Source: Ammoniphilus sp. YIM 78166
GTDB taxonomy: Bacteria > Bacillota > Bacilli > Aneurinibacillales > RAOX-1
Length of the DNA stretch: 64,000 nucleotides
Assembly: GCF_004522215.1 (NCBI RefSeq)
Contig: NZ_SDLR01000003.1
Coordinates: 434,001 to 498,000, forward strand
Direction: 5' to 3'
Shown here: positions 45,058-52,943 of the stretch, in pieces
How positions within the stretch are numbered: position 1 is the first letter of the stretch
How the letters are laid out: the number at the start of each line of letters is the position of its first letter
Position numbers and translations under genes: made by a program
Notes under the pieces: model-generated
Told to the model about the DNA's origin: nothing
The model's database searches: none
Seen by the model: the letters and a program-made list of their open reading frames with translations, nothing else

Positions 45058-45122
45058 TGTGGATAACTTCACTGTTCTGTGAATAGTTTGAATTGTGAAT
45101 AATTTCAAGGTTCTGTGGATAA
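45058..45122 (-). promoter_or_regulatory. cluster of four DnaA-box-like sites
   Basis: TGTGGATAA at 45058 and 45114 (the exact complement of the DnaA box TTATCCACA) and TGTGAATAG / TGTGAATAA at 45078 and 45094, all in one orientation at 20, 16 and 20-nt steps. The surrounding 490 nt between the VOC gene and the next gene carry no ORF. Confidence 0.6.
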
Positions 45123-45397
45123 CTCTATTCGCGGTTGTCATTCTGTTTCACCAGTTTTAATAAACTGTTCTATTCCTTCCTTATGTAGTTTATTCTTTAT
45201 ATGTTAACTTGTTTGATTGATATACTATACACAGTCTAAATAGGTCCTTTTCCTTATATTGAAAGATCAATCCGTATATACTAACCAAAGTATGACAGCC
45301 CGCCATCAGATGGTAACAAATAGAAGAAAATGCGGCGTTAATGCTTGGGAGAAGATGGTATAATAATTTTAGCAGGACAGCAATGGAGGTGTTCGTA

Positions 45398-45874
45398 ATG
45401 TTAGGATTTGTGAAACGATGGCTAGGTATTTCCAAACCGCCTTCCGTTATGGAAAAAGTAGAAGTGCCAAAAGAGGACATCTCAATTGAAGAAGTGAGAA
45501 GGGCGGCGGCTTCCTTTGCTAAGGAAAAGCCAGAGGGTGTGCACTTCAGCGTATTAATTAATGATGATAATGAAATTGATTATAAATTTTTGGTTCCATA
45601 TTTGAAGGCGATTCCAATCAAAAACTATTATATCTCTAGGGAAACTTATGAGATTTTTGAAGATAAGGTATTTGCCCAAACGATTGACCGTATCCAGCGC
45701 GCAGTGGATCAGTATATCGATACCGAAGAGAAGTTCCCCATTGTGGACGGGAACCCTGAGATGAAAGTTAGCTATATGAAGCTAAAGTCTTACTTGAGGG
45801 AAACGCCTCCGTTTGATACGTACTTAACTGCCGATGAAAATTTAATTACGTGGAGGAAGCCCTTAATTCAGTAG
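45398..45874 (+). CDS. DUF3939-like hypothetical protein
   Basis: 158 residues, soluble. AATGGAGGTGTTCGTA precedes the ATG at 45398; earlier in-frame codons lack a ribosome site. It reads as a Bacillales protein of the DUF3939 type (central EKPEGVHFSVLINDDNEIDYKFLVPYLKAIP), for which no function is known. A short zinc-ribbon ORF follows 12 nt later. Confidence 0.65.
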   Translation: MLGFVKRWLGISKPPSVMEKVEVPKEDISIEEVRRAAASFAKEKPEGVHFSVLINDDNEIDYKFLVPYLKAIPIKNYYISRETYEIFEDKVFAQTIDRIQRAVDQYIDTEEKFPIVDGNPEMKVSYMKLKSYLRETPPFDTYLTADENLITWRKPLIQ

Positions 45875-45886
45875 CGGAGAATGAGC

Positions 45887-46024
45887 ATGAAAAGATGTAT
45901 GGTGTGCACGAGAAAAAAGGATTCTAGATCGTTTTCGAAGTCCCTCGCTTTTGCTTATATCACCAAGAAGCAAGTCGAGTTGATTTGCAATAGTTGTATA
46001 AAAAAGACTCATCCAGACGGGTAA
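45887..46024 (+). CDS. small zinc-ribbon-like protein (45 aa)
   Basis: 45 residues with CMVC at 4-7 and CNSC at 34-37, a four-cysteine zinc pattern. GCGGAG lies 7-8 nt before the ATG at 45887 (an ATG at 45881 is also possible). Its end overlaps the terminator at 46003-46043. It directly precedes the thiol-redox gene at 46109, which may be coincidence. Confidence 0.65.
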   Translation: MKRCMVCTRKKDSRSFSKSLAFAYITKKQVELICNSCIKKTHPDG

Positions 46025-46043
46025 CGGAGGGATGAGTCTTTTT
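46003..46043 (+). terminator. terminator overlapping the end of the zinc-ribbon ORF
   Basis: AAAGACTCATCC pairs with GGATGAGTCTTT, then TT. Confidence 0.85.
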
Positions 46044-46108
46044 GCATATATGTTCCACCTCCTAGGAACGCTATCTCTATACATGCCGTATTCTTAGGAG
46101 GGATCCCA

Positions 46109-47464
46109 TTGAGTAAGCACTATGATCTGATTATCATTGGAGCCGGTACTGTAGGGTTCGATGGTCTCCGGGAGGCGAAATCGCTTGGAGCCAAGATCTT
46201 ACTAGTAGAAAAAGAACGGGTGGGAGGAACCTGCCTAAACTGGGGTTGAATGCCTAAAAAGGCCTTGGTAAGGTCTATGAGTATTTGGAACTCCGTTAAA
46301 AAAGCGCAGGAATTTGGTATTTTTGTTAAGGAGCCTAGTTTGGATTGGTCTCAGGTGGTCCAGCGAAAAAATGACCTCATCGGTAAATTTGTCGGTGGCA
46401 AAGGACCCTATCTTGAGAAGATGGGGGTAGACCTTGTAATGGGCGAGGCTCGGTTTGTGTCCCCGGACGAAATTGAAGTGGGAAGCGAGCGATTCCGAGC
46501 CGAGCGTTTCTTAATTGGGGTAGGCTCGGAATCGGTGCTGCCTCCTATTGAAGGCGTAGAGCATGGAATTACGAGCAAAGAGTTATTGTTTATGGAAAAG
46601 CTGCCCAAAAGCATGGTCATTGTGGGTGGAGGCATTATTGCGATGGAATTTGGACATGTTTTTGCTAGTGCCGGAACGAAGGTAACGGTCCTACAAAGAG
46701 CGAACCGGGTCTTGACTACAGAGGATGTGGAATCTTCGACCGTGATTCAAGAGGTTTCCAAGAAGATGGGAATGGACATACTTTTGCAATGTGAAGTTCA
46801 AAAAATCACCGTCCAAGGGTCAAGTAAGGTCGTCCATGTTCGGGGGCCCGGGGGAGATCAACAGGTAGAAGGGGAGCTCGTATTGATCGCTACCGGAAGA
46901 AAACCTGCTCTACAGGGCTTAGGGCTGGAGTCTGCTGGGGTGGAATATACCGAACGCGGCATTCAGGTGAATGACTTTTTACAAACAACTTCCGAACGGA
47001 TCTATGCAGCGGGAGACTCGATTGGCGGCTACATGTTTACCCCCATTGCTGCTCACCAAGCTAAAATAGCCGTCCGAAATGCGCTAAAAGGAAACCGTGA
47101 GAAACCAGATTATCGCTATATGACAAGAGCGATTTTCACTTCGCCGCCGATTGGAAGTGTGGGCCTAACGGAAGAAGAGGCTCGAAAGGAAGAGCTTGAT
47201 ATAGCCGTAGGCAAACTACCCTATGCCCATTCAGGTACCGCCATTTTACTGGGTGAAACACAAGGACATTTTAAGGTGATCGTTGATCGAAAGACTCGTC
47301 TGTTTGTCGGGGCTCACATTGTCGGTCAGGATGCAGATGAGTTGATCCATCTTATTACCGTAGCCATCAAGGGAAAACTAACCGTAGATGACTTTGTTGA
47401 AATCATTCCAGTTCATCCAACATTAGCGGAATCTTTCATCGAATTCATACGAACCATCAAATAA
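46109..47464 (+). CDS. dihydrolipoamide dehydrogenase-like flavoprotein with in-frame TGA at a redox cysteine (candidate selenoprotein)
   Basis: Read from a TTG at 46109 (AGGAGGG 6 nt upstream), the frame gives 451 residues if the TGA at 46247-46249 is decoded. Codons 1-46 encode DLIIIGAGTVG and VGGTCLNWG; codon 47 is TGA where lipoamide dehydrogenases have the second Cys of CxxxxC; then MPKKAL and a complete protein follow: a GXGXXG NAD site (IVGGGIIAMEFG), YAAGDSIGG, and VHPTLAES with the catalytic His near residue 437. No other stop or frameshift occurs in the remaining 400 codons, which argues against a dead gene. Without recoding, the first usable ATG at 46250 would give a protein lacking the FAD-binding N-terminus. 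Selenocysteine at position 47 (Cys42-x4-Sec47) is the favoured reading; a Cys-inserting UGA suppressor is the alternative. Confidence 0.85.
46260..46276 (+). promoter_or_regulatory. candidate bacterial SECIS hairpin of the lipoamide dehydrogenase-like gene
   Basis: AGGCCTT pairs with AAGGTCT (7 bp, one G-U) around the loop GGT, 17 nt after the TGA. The small loop beginning GG resembles the GGUCU loop of the E. coli formate dehydrogenase SECIS and meets the usual spacing rule of 16-37 nt. Confidence 0.55.
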
Positions 47465-47535
47465 GCATAGATATGTAATGAGAGGTGATTCTATAGCGAT
47501 GTGCTTGGAATTGCCTTTTTTTCATGATGTCCTAG

Positions 47536-47564
47536 TTGTCACAAGTCTGAACTATTGTTATAGT
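47536..47564 (+). promoter_or_regulatory. sigma-A promoter upstream of metA
   Basis: TTGTCA and TATAGT with a 17-nt spacer. It implies a leader of about 105 nt; no S-box or T-box was recognised in it. Confidence 0.55.
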
Positions 47565-47675
47565 TAGTAGCAGACATTTAAGAACCGAACTTTTCTCTGT
47601 TAAAGGAAGATAATTTACTATAAAATATAATATAAAAATGGATTTACAGTTTGTTTTTGTGAAGGAGTGAAGACT

Positions 47676-48608
47676 ATGCCTATAAAAATTCCAGACCATC
47701 TTCCTGCTATGGAGATTCTGAATAAAGAAAATATTTTTGTGATGTCTGAGAGTCGCGCGTACCATCAAGATATTCGACCTCTGAAAATTGTCATCCTAAA
47801 CCTGATGCCGACCAAGATAACAACTGAGACGCAGATTCTCCGTTTGCTCGGAAACACTCCGCTTCAAGTTGAAATTGACCTGATCCATCCAAAAACCCAC
47901 GTTTCTAAAAACACCTCGGCTGAACATCTCGAGACGTTTTATAAGACGTTTGATGACATCAAGGATCAGTACTATGATGGCATGATTATCACAGGAGCTC
48001 CCATTGAGCAGTTTGACTTCGAGGAAGTCAACTATTGGGAAGAACTGAAGGAAATCATGGAATGGAAAAAAGAATCCGTGACCTCCACGCTACATATCTG
48101 TTGGGGGGCGCAAGCCGGACTCTACCATTACTATGGCATTCCTAAATATCCTTTACCAGAAAAAATGTTTGGGGTGTTTCCTCATACGATAAATGTCAAG
48201 AATACGAAGCTTCTTCGCGGCTTCGATGATGTTTTTTATGTTCCTCAATCAAGGCACACGGAAGTGCGCAGAGAAGACATTGAAAAGGTAGAAGAGTTGG
48301 AAATCCTCTCCGAGTCCGAACAGTCAGGGATCTATATCGTGGCCTCGAAGGATGGCCGACAGATTTTTGTCACAGGGCATTCGGAATACGACCCCTTAAC
48401 ACTTAAGGCCGAGTATGATCGTGATGTTCACGCTGGGTTGCCGATTCAAGTGCCGGTTAATTACTTCCCCGGAGATGATCCGACGAAGCCTCCTCTTCAG
48501 ACTTGGCGTTCCCATGGGAGCTTGCTATTCTCAAACTGGCTAAACTACTATGTTTACCAAGAAACACCCTATGAAGTTCCGAGAAAGCCTGTAAAGCAAG
48601 AAAAATAA
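47676..48608 (+). CDS. metA: homoserine O-acetyltransferase (MetA family)
   Basis: 310 residues. The catalytic Cys142 (ICWGAQAG), His235 and Glu237 (TGHSEYDP) of MetA are all in place. Residue 111 is glutamate (GAPIEQF), which in MetA proteins marks acetyl-CoA rather than succinyl-CoA use; so O-acetyl-homoserine is the likely product, the first step from homoserine to methionine. AAGGAGTG precedes the ATG at 47676. Confidence 0.95.
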   Translation: MPIKIPDHLPAMEILNKENIFVMSESRAYHQDIRPLKIVILNLMPTKITTETQILRLLGNTPLQVEIDLIHPKTHVSKNTSAEHLETFYKTFDDIKDQYYDGMIITGAPIEQFDFEEVNYWEELKEIMEWKKESVTSTLHICWGAQAGLYHYYGIPKYPLPEKMFGVFPHTINVKNTKLLRGFDDVFYVPQSRHTEVRREDIEKVEELEILSESEQSGIYIVASKDGRQIFVTGHSEYDPLTLKAEYDRDVHAGLPIQVPVNYFPGDDPTKPPLQTWRSHGSLLFSNWLNYYVYQETPYEVPRKPVKQEK

Positions 48609-48615
48609 GCAAGAA

Positions 48616-48646
48616 GAAGCCGTCCAATCGATTGGACGGCTTTTTA
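48616..48646 (+). terminator. terminator after metA
   Basis: AAGCCGTCCAA / TTGGACGGCTT with a TCGA loop and T-run. Confidence 0.9.
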
Positions 48647-48650
48647 TCTT

Positions 48651-48893
48651 TTACTCGTTGGCATCCCCCATAGCTACAAACACGGGGCTACCGGTAATGT
48701 TCTTGACTTTCAGCGAATAGCGGTCAGGGCCTTTTTCTACCCATTCATGGTGAACATAGCTGGCTGGATCAAGCGTATCGCTTTGCTCCTGCGATAATTT
48801 GACTTTTAGCCGAAAAACTTCATCTCCCGCAATTTCTTCCCCGAATTCGACTTCCTGATTGGGGAGGATGGGCTTGTAACCTGTTGGCTTCAT
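48651..48893 (-). CDS. small hypothetical protein (80 aa)
   Basis: 80 residues, acidic, beta-rich (EVFRLKVKLSQEQSDTLDPASYVHHEWVEKG). AGGAGG lies 9-10 nt before the ATG at 48893; an earlier in-frame ATG at 48917 would overlap that site. No family recognised. It lies between metA and the penicillin-binding protein gene, convergent to metA. Confidence 0.6.
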   Translation of the reverse strand: MKPTGYKPILPNQEVEFGEEIAGDEVFRLKVKLSQEQSDTLDPASYVHHEWVEKGPDRYSLKVKNITGSPVFVAMGDANE

Positions 48894-48960
48894 TTCAGTC
48901 AATCCTCCTAGGTTCAAAGTTCACCAACCTAGTTTGCCAATCCATGGAAGCCATTATTCA

Positions 48961-50964
48961 TTAATCATCGTCATCTTTACGCTTCTTCTTCTCATTTTCC
49001 TTCTTCTTTTTCTCTTCCTGTTTCTTTTGTGCTTTCTCGTTTTTTGGTTCTTTCTTCGGCTGCTCTTGTTGTACTTGTTTAGCTGCTGGGACAACTGGAC
49101 TCTTCCAAGCTGGAGGAGGAGGAAAAGCGGCGAGCTGCATGTCTTTATGCGCTTGTTCCATAATAGCCTTCCATAGACCAGCTGAATATTTTCCGCCATC
49201 GGTTGGGAGGTGATGGTTCTTGTCGGTAGTATCGTATCCTACCCAAACGGCCGTGGCCAATTGAGGCGTGTACCCGACGAACCAAGCATCGGTTAATCCC
49301 TGTGTGGTTGCGGCTAGGGCTGGGGAGAGCTGTGTCGTTCCCGTTTTCCCAGCGGTTGGTCGATTGATGGCTGCGCGTGCACCTGTGCCACTCTCGATGA
49401 CGCCTTGAAGCAAATAAGTCATCAAGTGAGCTGTTTCTTTTTTCATCACTTGATGAGGCTGAGGTTCCCAAACGGCTATATCTTGGTCGTCATAATCGGA
49501 AATGAACCTGATGGTGTGCGCTTCGTTCCAAAGGCCACCATTAGCAAAGGCAGCGTAGGCTTGCGCCATGTGCAAAGGGGAAACCCCTTGCTTCATGCCG
49601 CCGAGAGCCACGGGGAGGACCCGATCATCTTTTTCGAACGGAATTCCTAGTTTACTTGCAAAGTTCATTCCTTTATCGATCCCTATTTCATGTAGAAGCC
49701 ACACGGCAGGGACATTCCACGATTTATGGATCGCCTCGGCAAGAGTAACTTCCCCGCGGAACCGCCGATCCCAGTTTTGCGGTTGATATCCCGCAATGTT
49801 AAGCGGTTGATCGTAAAGCATGGAAGCAGGGGTAAAGCCTTGTTCAAGCGCTTGCCCATAGACGACAAGTGGCTTCATGGTAGATCCTGGCTGCCTTCTT
49901 AAGTCCGTTGCACGGTTAAAGCCCAGGTAGGGCATCTCGCCTCTCCCTCCCATGAGCGCTTTGATTTCCCCGGTCTTCACATCCACAATGGCCGCTCCGC
50001 TTTGCGCAGGAACTTGATCGGGACTGACTGGGAAAAATTGATCATTTGCATAAATGTTCTCCACATTTTTCTGTAAGCTGCGGTCGAGGGTGGTGTAGAT
50101 CTTAAGTCCACCATTCCAGACCTGATCTTCGTTCAGGTCATAACGTTGTTTTAATTCACGAAACACGTGGTAAACAAAAGACGGATGATCAATGTTTCGA
50201 CTTAGATCGTGTTTCGTTTCGGGCAGTGGTACTTTAGAAGCTTCTGTCCGTTCGGCAGGAGTAATATAGCCGCTTTCTTCCATTAAACGAAGGACTAGAT
50301 TTCGCCTTTCAAGGGAGCGTTCCCTATCCTTAAAAGGAGAATAGTGATTAGGGGCTTTCGGTAAGGCCGCCAATAAAGCACTTTCGGCGAGCGTCAGATC
50401 TCGAGCGTCTTTTCCAAAATAAGTTTGAGCCGCGCGTTGAATCCCCCAAGCCCCTTCACCAAAGTAAATGGTATTCAGGTAAAGCGTCATAATTTGATCT
50501 TTGGAGTAGGTCCGTTCTACTTGAATGGCTCCAAAAGCCTCTTGGATTTTCCTGTCCATTGTACGTTCCGAGGAAAGAAACGCATTTTTCACAAGCTGCT
50601 GGGTAATGCTGCTACCGCCTTCAAGCACCTGTCCTGCCTGAAAGTTCACCCAACCTGCCCGCAGTATTCCAATCCAATCAATTCCCAGGTGATCATAGAA
50701 GCGTCGATCCTCTGTTGCCACAACCGCTTGCATGACATGCTGCGGAATGTCTTGAAAGTCGATTGGTTCGGTTTTGGCTAGGGTGAGTTCGGTCAGCGGC
50801 TGTTCCTGTTGATCATAAAAGACCGTAGGCGGAAGGGCCTGGACAGAAAGCTGTTGAATATCGAGTTTCTCCACCGTTTGGTAAATATAAAAGACGCCCC
50901 CTGCCAGGAGAGCGCCAGATGTAAGTGCTAGAAGAAGAATCACAAGGATCCATCGTTTAAACAT
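48961..50964 (-). CDS. class A penicillin-binding protein (PBP1A family)
   Basis: 667 residues: signal anchor (about 8-28), GT51 transglycosylase with the catalytic Glu in ATEDRRFYDHLGID (about 86) and GGSSITQQLVKN, a linker, and a transpeptidase with SxxK in PGSTMKP, SWN in HKSWNVP, and KTGTT. The last ~60 residues are low-complexity Lys/Glu/Gln, unusual but often seen in Bacillales PBPs. It builds and crosslinks peptidoglycan at the outer face of the membrane. Confidence 0.95.
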   Translation of the reverse strand: MFKRWILVILLLALTSGALLAGGVFYIYQTVEKLDIQQLSVQALPPTVFYDQQEQPLTELTLAKTEPIDFQDIPQHVMQAVVATEDRRFYDHLGIDWIGILRAGWVNFQAGQVLEGGSSITQQLVKNAFLSSERTMDRKIQEAFGAIQVERTYSKDQIMTLYLNTIYFGEGAWGIQRAAQTYFGKDARDLTLAESALLAALPKAPNHYSPFKDRERSLERRNLVLRLMEESGYITPAERTEASKVPLPETKHDLSRNIDHPSFVYHVFRELKQRYDLNEDQVWNGGLKIYTTLDRSLQKNVENIYANDQFFPVSPDQVPAQSGAAIVDVKTGEIKALMGGRGEMPYLGFNRATDLRRQPGSTMKPLVVYGQALEQGFTPASMLYDQPLNIAGYQPQNWDRRFRGEVTLAEAIHKSWNVPAVWLLHEIGIDKGMNFASKLGIPFEKDDRVLPVALGGMKQGVSPLHMAQAYAAFANGGLWNEAHTIRFISDYDDQDIAVWEPQPHQVMKKETAHLMTYLLQGVIESGTGARAAINRPTAGKTGTTQLSPALAATTQGLTDAWFVGYTPQLATAVWVGYDTTDKNHHLPTDGGKYSAGLWKAIMEQAHKDMQLAAFPPPPAWKSPVVPAAKQVQQEQPKKEPKNEKAQKKQEEKKKKENEKKKRKDDDD

Positions 50965-51077
50965 GGCTAACCCTCTTTCGACATAGTTTTATATACCTAA
51001 GATATTCGGATGGTCCTAGTCCATTATGAGGGTTAAATCTAAAAAAATTCAGGGTGCGTTGTATGGCTAAGATTTAA

Positions 51078-51407
51078 TTGGAATGATTACTGGGATGTAA
51101 ACAAACTACTTGATTTTGGAAACATTCAGGAGTTCCTATATTTGAAATTATTTTTGCAATGTAAGCACCTAGTAGGTTTTATATAAAAATCCCCGGCATT
51201 AAAGTTGGTGCTTGATCACTACCCGATAAAAAGTAAAGCGAGCTAGCCCTCTTAATTGTAACCATTACGGGTTCGAGAGCAAGTCATTGAGTTTTGTGAC
51301 CAAACCTCCGAGATTAGCTGGAATGGTTCCTGGTACGTGAACAAACATTCCCAACTCGTGAGCAAACGCCACTTTTCCGTGAGCAAATCAAAAATTTTGT
51401 GAGCATC
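51078..51407. repeat. direct repeats with the GTGAGCAAA motif
   Basis: GTGACCAAA, GTGAACAAA, GTGAGCAAA (x2) and GTGAGCATC at 51296, 51337, 51358, 51379 and 51399, the last four at 20-21-nt steps. A ~32-bp unit at 51319-51350 is repeated with 5-6 changes at 51078-51109. This lies in an 870-nt stretch between the PBP and serine hydrolase genes that contains no credible gene. Confidence 0.65.
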
Positions 51408-51608
51408 CCGTCCGCGAGCGAGAGTGTTCGGGGCCAAAAAGGGTATAGACGAAAAATAAAGGCGGAATTACTTAAAAAATCAGCTTGGAATGAAAGGCTC
51501 TAAACCGAAGTTTAGATTGCAAGTCTAAAAAGTAGACCCAAATCACTTCATTTCTCGAAAAAACTTTGGGACCAAACCGCGGACAAAGAGGATTTTCATT
51601 GGAGAGGG

Positions 51609-51638
51609 TGGCCAGGAGGGCAAGCCCTCCTGGCCTGG
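51609..51638. other. perfect GC-rich hairpin
   Basis: GGCCAGGAGGGC pairs with GCCCTCCTGGCC around an AA loop. No T-run follows. It lies in the non-coding region described above and may be part of a small mobile repeat. Confidence 0.6.
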
Positions 51639-51879
51639 GGGTTTCGTGATCAAAGGTAGGGAAGTACCGCTCTGTTTCTAAGTGTCGATAAACTTCAAAA
51701 GCAAACCCACCGGGAAACCATATCCTAATACAAAAACAACCCATAAATCTAGAGTTTTTGATAACGCTGATCTTAGTTAACATAATGTTCTTTTTGTAAA
51801 TCTACTAAACCTCCATTGTCATTATTCGGATAGGATGGTACATTATGAGCATGTTGAACTCGGAAAGGGTGTAGAGATT

Positions 51880-52686
51880 ATGTTTAGTCAACTTGTGGAC
51901 CAGGTGAAGCAGCAGATCGAATCGGCAGGCGGAGAGTGGGGAGTGGTTTTAGAAGATTTGCAGACGGGTGAAGAATATCGCTGGAATGCAGAGGAACGCT
52001 TCTATGCTGCAAGCGTGATTAAACTTCATATTATGGTGGCCGTATTTGGAGCGGCTAATGAAGGAAAATTCAACTTATCCGATACCCTCGTCCTGCGTCG
52101 TGAAGATATCACCACTGGGGCGGGTGTTCTTCAGCATATGACACCAGGCACGAGACTTTCAATCTACGATGTGATTACGTTGATGATCATCCAAAGCGAT
52201 AACACAGCCACCAACATGCTCATCGATCTCGTAGGTAAAAAACGAATTCGAGATGTAATCAAAGAACTAGAGCTGAACAACACCACGTTCTACAATAAGC
52301 TTCAAGTGGTTCCTTACCCGCTGAAAGGGAGTAATCAGACGACAGCAGGGGATACGGCCCTATTATTGAAGCGACTGGTTACTCAAAAGGTCATTTCCTG
52401 GCATGCGTGCGAGCAGATGATTGACATCATGAAAAAGCAGCAACTCAATGATTTTCTTCCCTCTAACTATCCGGATCCTGATGGAGAAATCACCGGCAGC
52501 CCAAAAAGCTGGGAATTTGCCCATAAAACCGGTATGGTCACTCGTATCCATCATGATGCGGGGGTCCTGTACCGCAACGGACGAGCTCTCCTGGTCAGCT
52601 TCTTCTCACGAGGACTCGAAACGAAAGAGGCGAGAGAAGCGATGTCCCATATCGGGCAGGCGATATATGAGTATATGGAGAGGTAG
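51880..52686 (+). CDS. serine hydrolase of the beta-lactamase (class A-like) family
   Basis: 268 residues. Catalytic motifs: Ser45-x-x-Lys48 (SVIK), Ser106-Asp-Asn (SDN), and the third motif HKTG (near 223). The class A Glu of the omega loop (ExxLN) is not found, so deacylation of beta-lactams is doubtful; it may be an esterase or D-Ala peptidase. No signal peptide. AAAGGGTG precedes the ATG at 51880. A strong terminator follows at 52701. Confidence 0.85.
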   Translation: MFSQLVDQVKQQIESAGGEWGVVLEDLQTGEEYRWNAEERFYAASVIKLHIMVAVFGAANEGKFNLSDTLVLRREDITTGAGVLQHMTPGTRLSIYDVITLMIIQSDNTATNMLIDLVGKKRIRDVIKELELNNTTFYNKLQVVPYPLKGSNQTTAGDTALLLKRLVTQKVISWHACEQMIDIMKKQQLNDFLPSNYPDPDGEITGSPKSWEFAHKTGMVTRIHHDAGVLYRNGRALLVSFFSRGLETKEAREAMSHIGQAIYEYMER

Positions 52687-52700
52687 GTTGATCGGTAAAG

Positions 52701-52729
52701 AGGGCTAGGAGAAGTCTCCTAGCCCTTTC
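52701..52729 (+). terminator. terminator of the serine hydrolase gene
   Basis: AGGGCTAGGAG / CTCCTAGCCCT with AAGT loop and TT. Confidence 0.9.
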
Positions 52730-52732
52730 GTG

Positions 52733-52905
52733 AAGTGGAAAATGTCCATCTATTAACAAAAAACCATCATTAGAGATAGTCAATAGGTGGACAATATCCA
52801 CTTAAACAGATTTCGTGCCCCAATATTGATGGGTAGCTAGCTAATTTAATGAACTTTTTCCACCTATTCAACCACATACTACCTCTTTTATGTTGAATAA
52901 GTGGA
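52733..52905. repeat. two related inverted repeats
   Basis: IR1: AAGTGGA...TCCACTT outer arms (52733-52739 / 52797-52803) with an inner 11-bp stem GTCCATCTATT / AATAGGTGGAC. IR2: TCCACCTATTCAAC / GTTGAATAAGTGGA (52859-52905). Both contain the TCCACCTATT-like word. No gene lies in this 256-nt gap before dinG. Confidence 0.6.
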
Positions 52906-52943
52906 GTTTTTCCATTTGCGGGATCCCCAGGCCCACCAACTAC

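Noticed and set aside
47565..47675. SAM (S-box) or T-box leader before metA
   Set aside because: The leader is short, AT-rich and lacks the conserved helices of those riboswitches and any terminator.
51296..51407. CRISPR array
   Set aside because: Repeat words are 9-10 nt at 20-21-nt steps, far shorter than CRISPR units, without unique spacers or cas genes.
51472..51783. 103-residue minus-strand ORF
   Set aside because: It runs across the perfect GGCCAGGAGGGC hairpin, has no ribosome site and no family pattern; it is probably a chance frame in repeat-rich non-coding DNA.
51880..52686. Beta-lactamase resistance gene
   Set aside because: The serine and SDN/KTG motifs fit, but the omega-loop Glu of class A enzymes and a signal peptide are missing.
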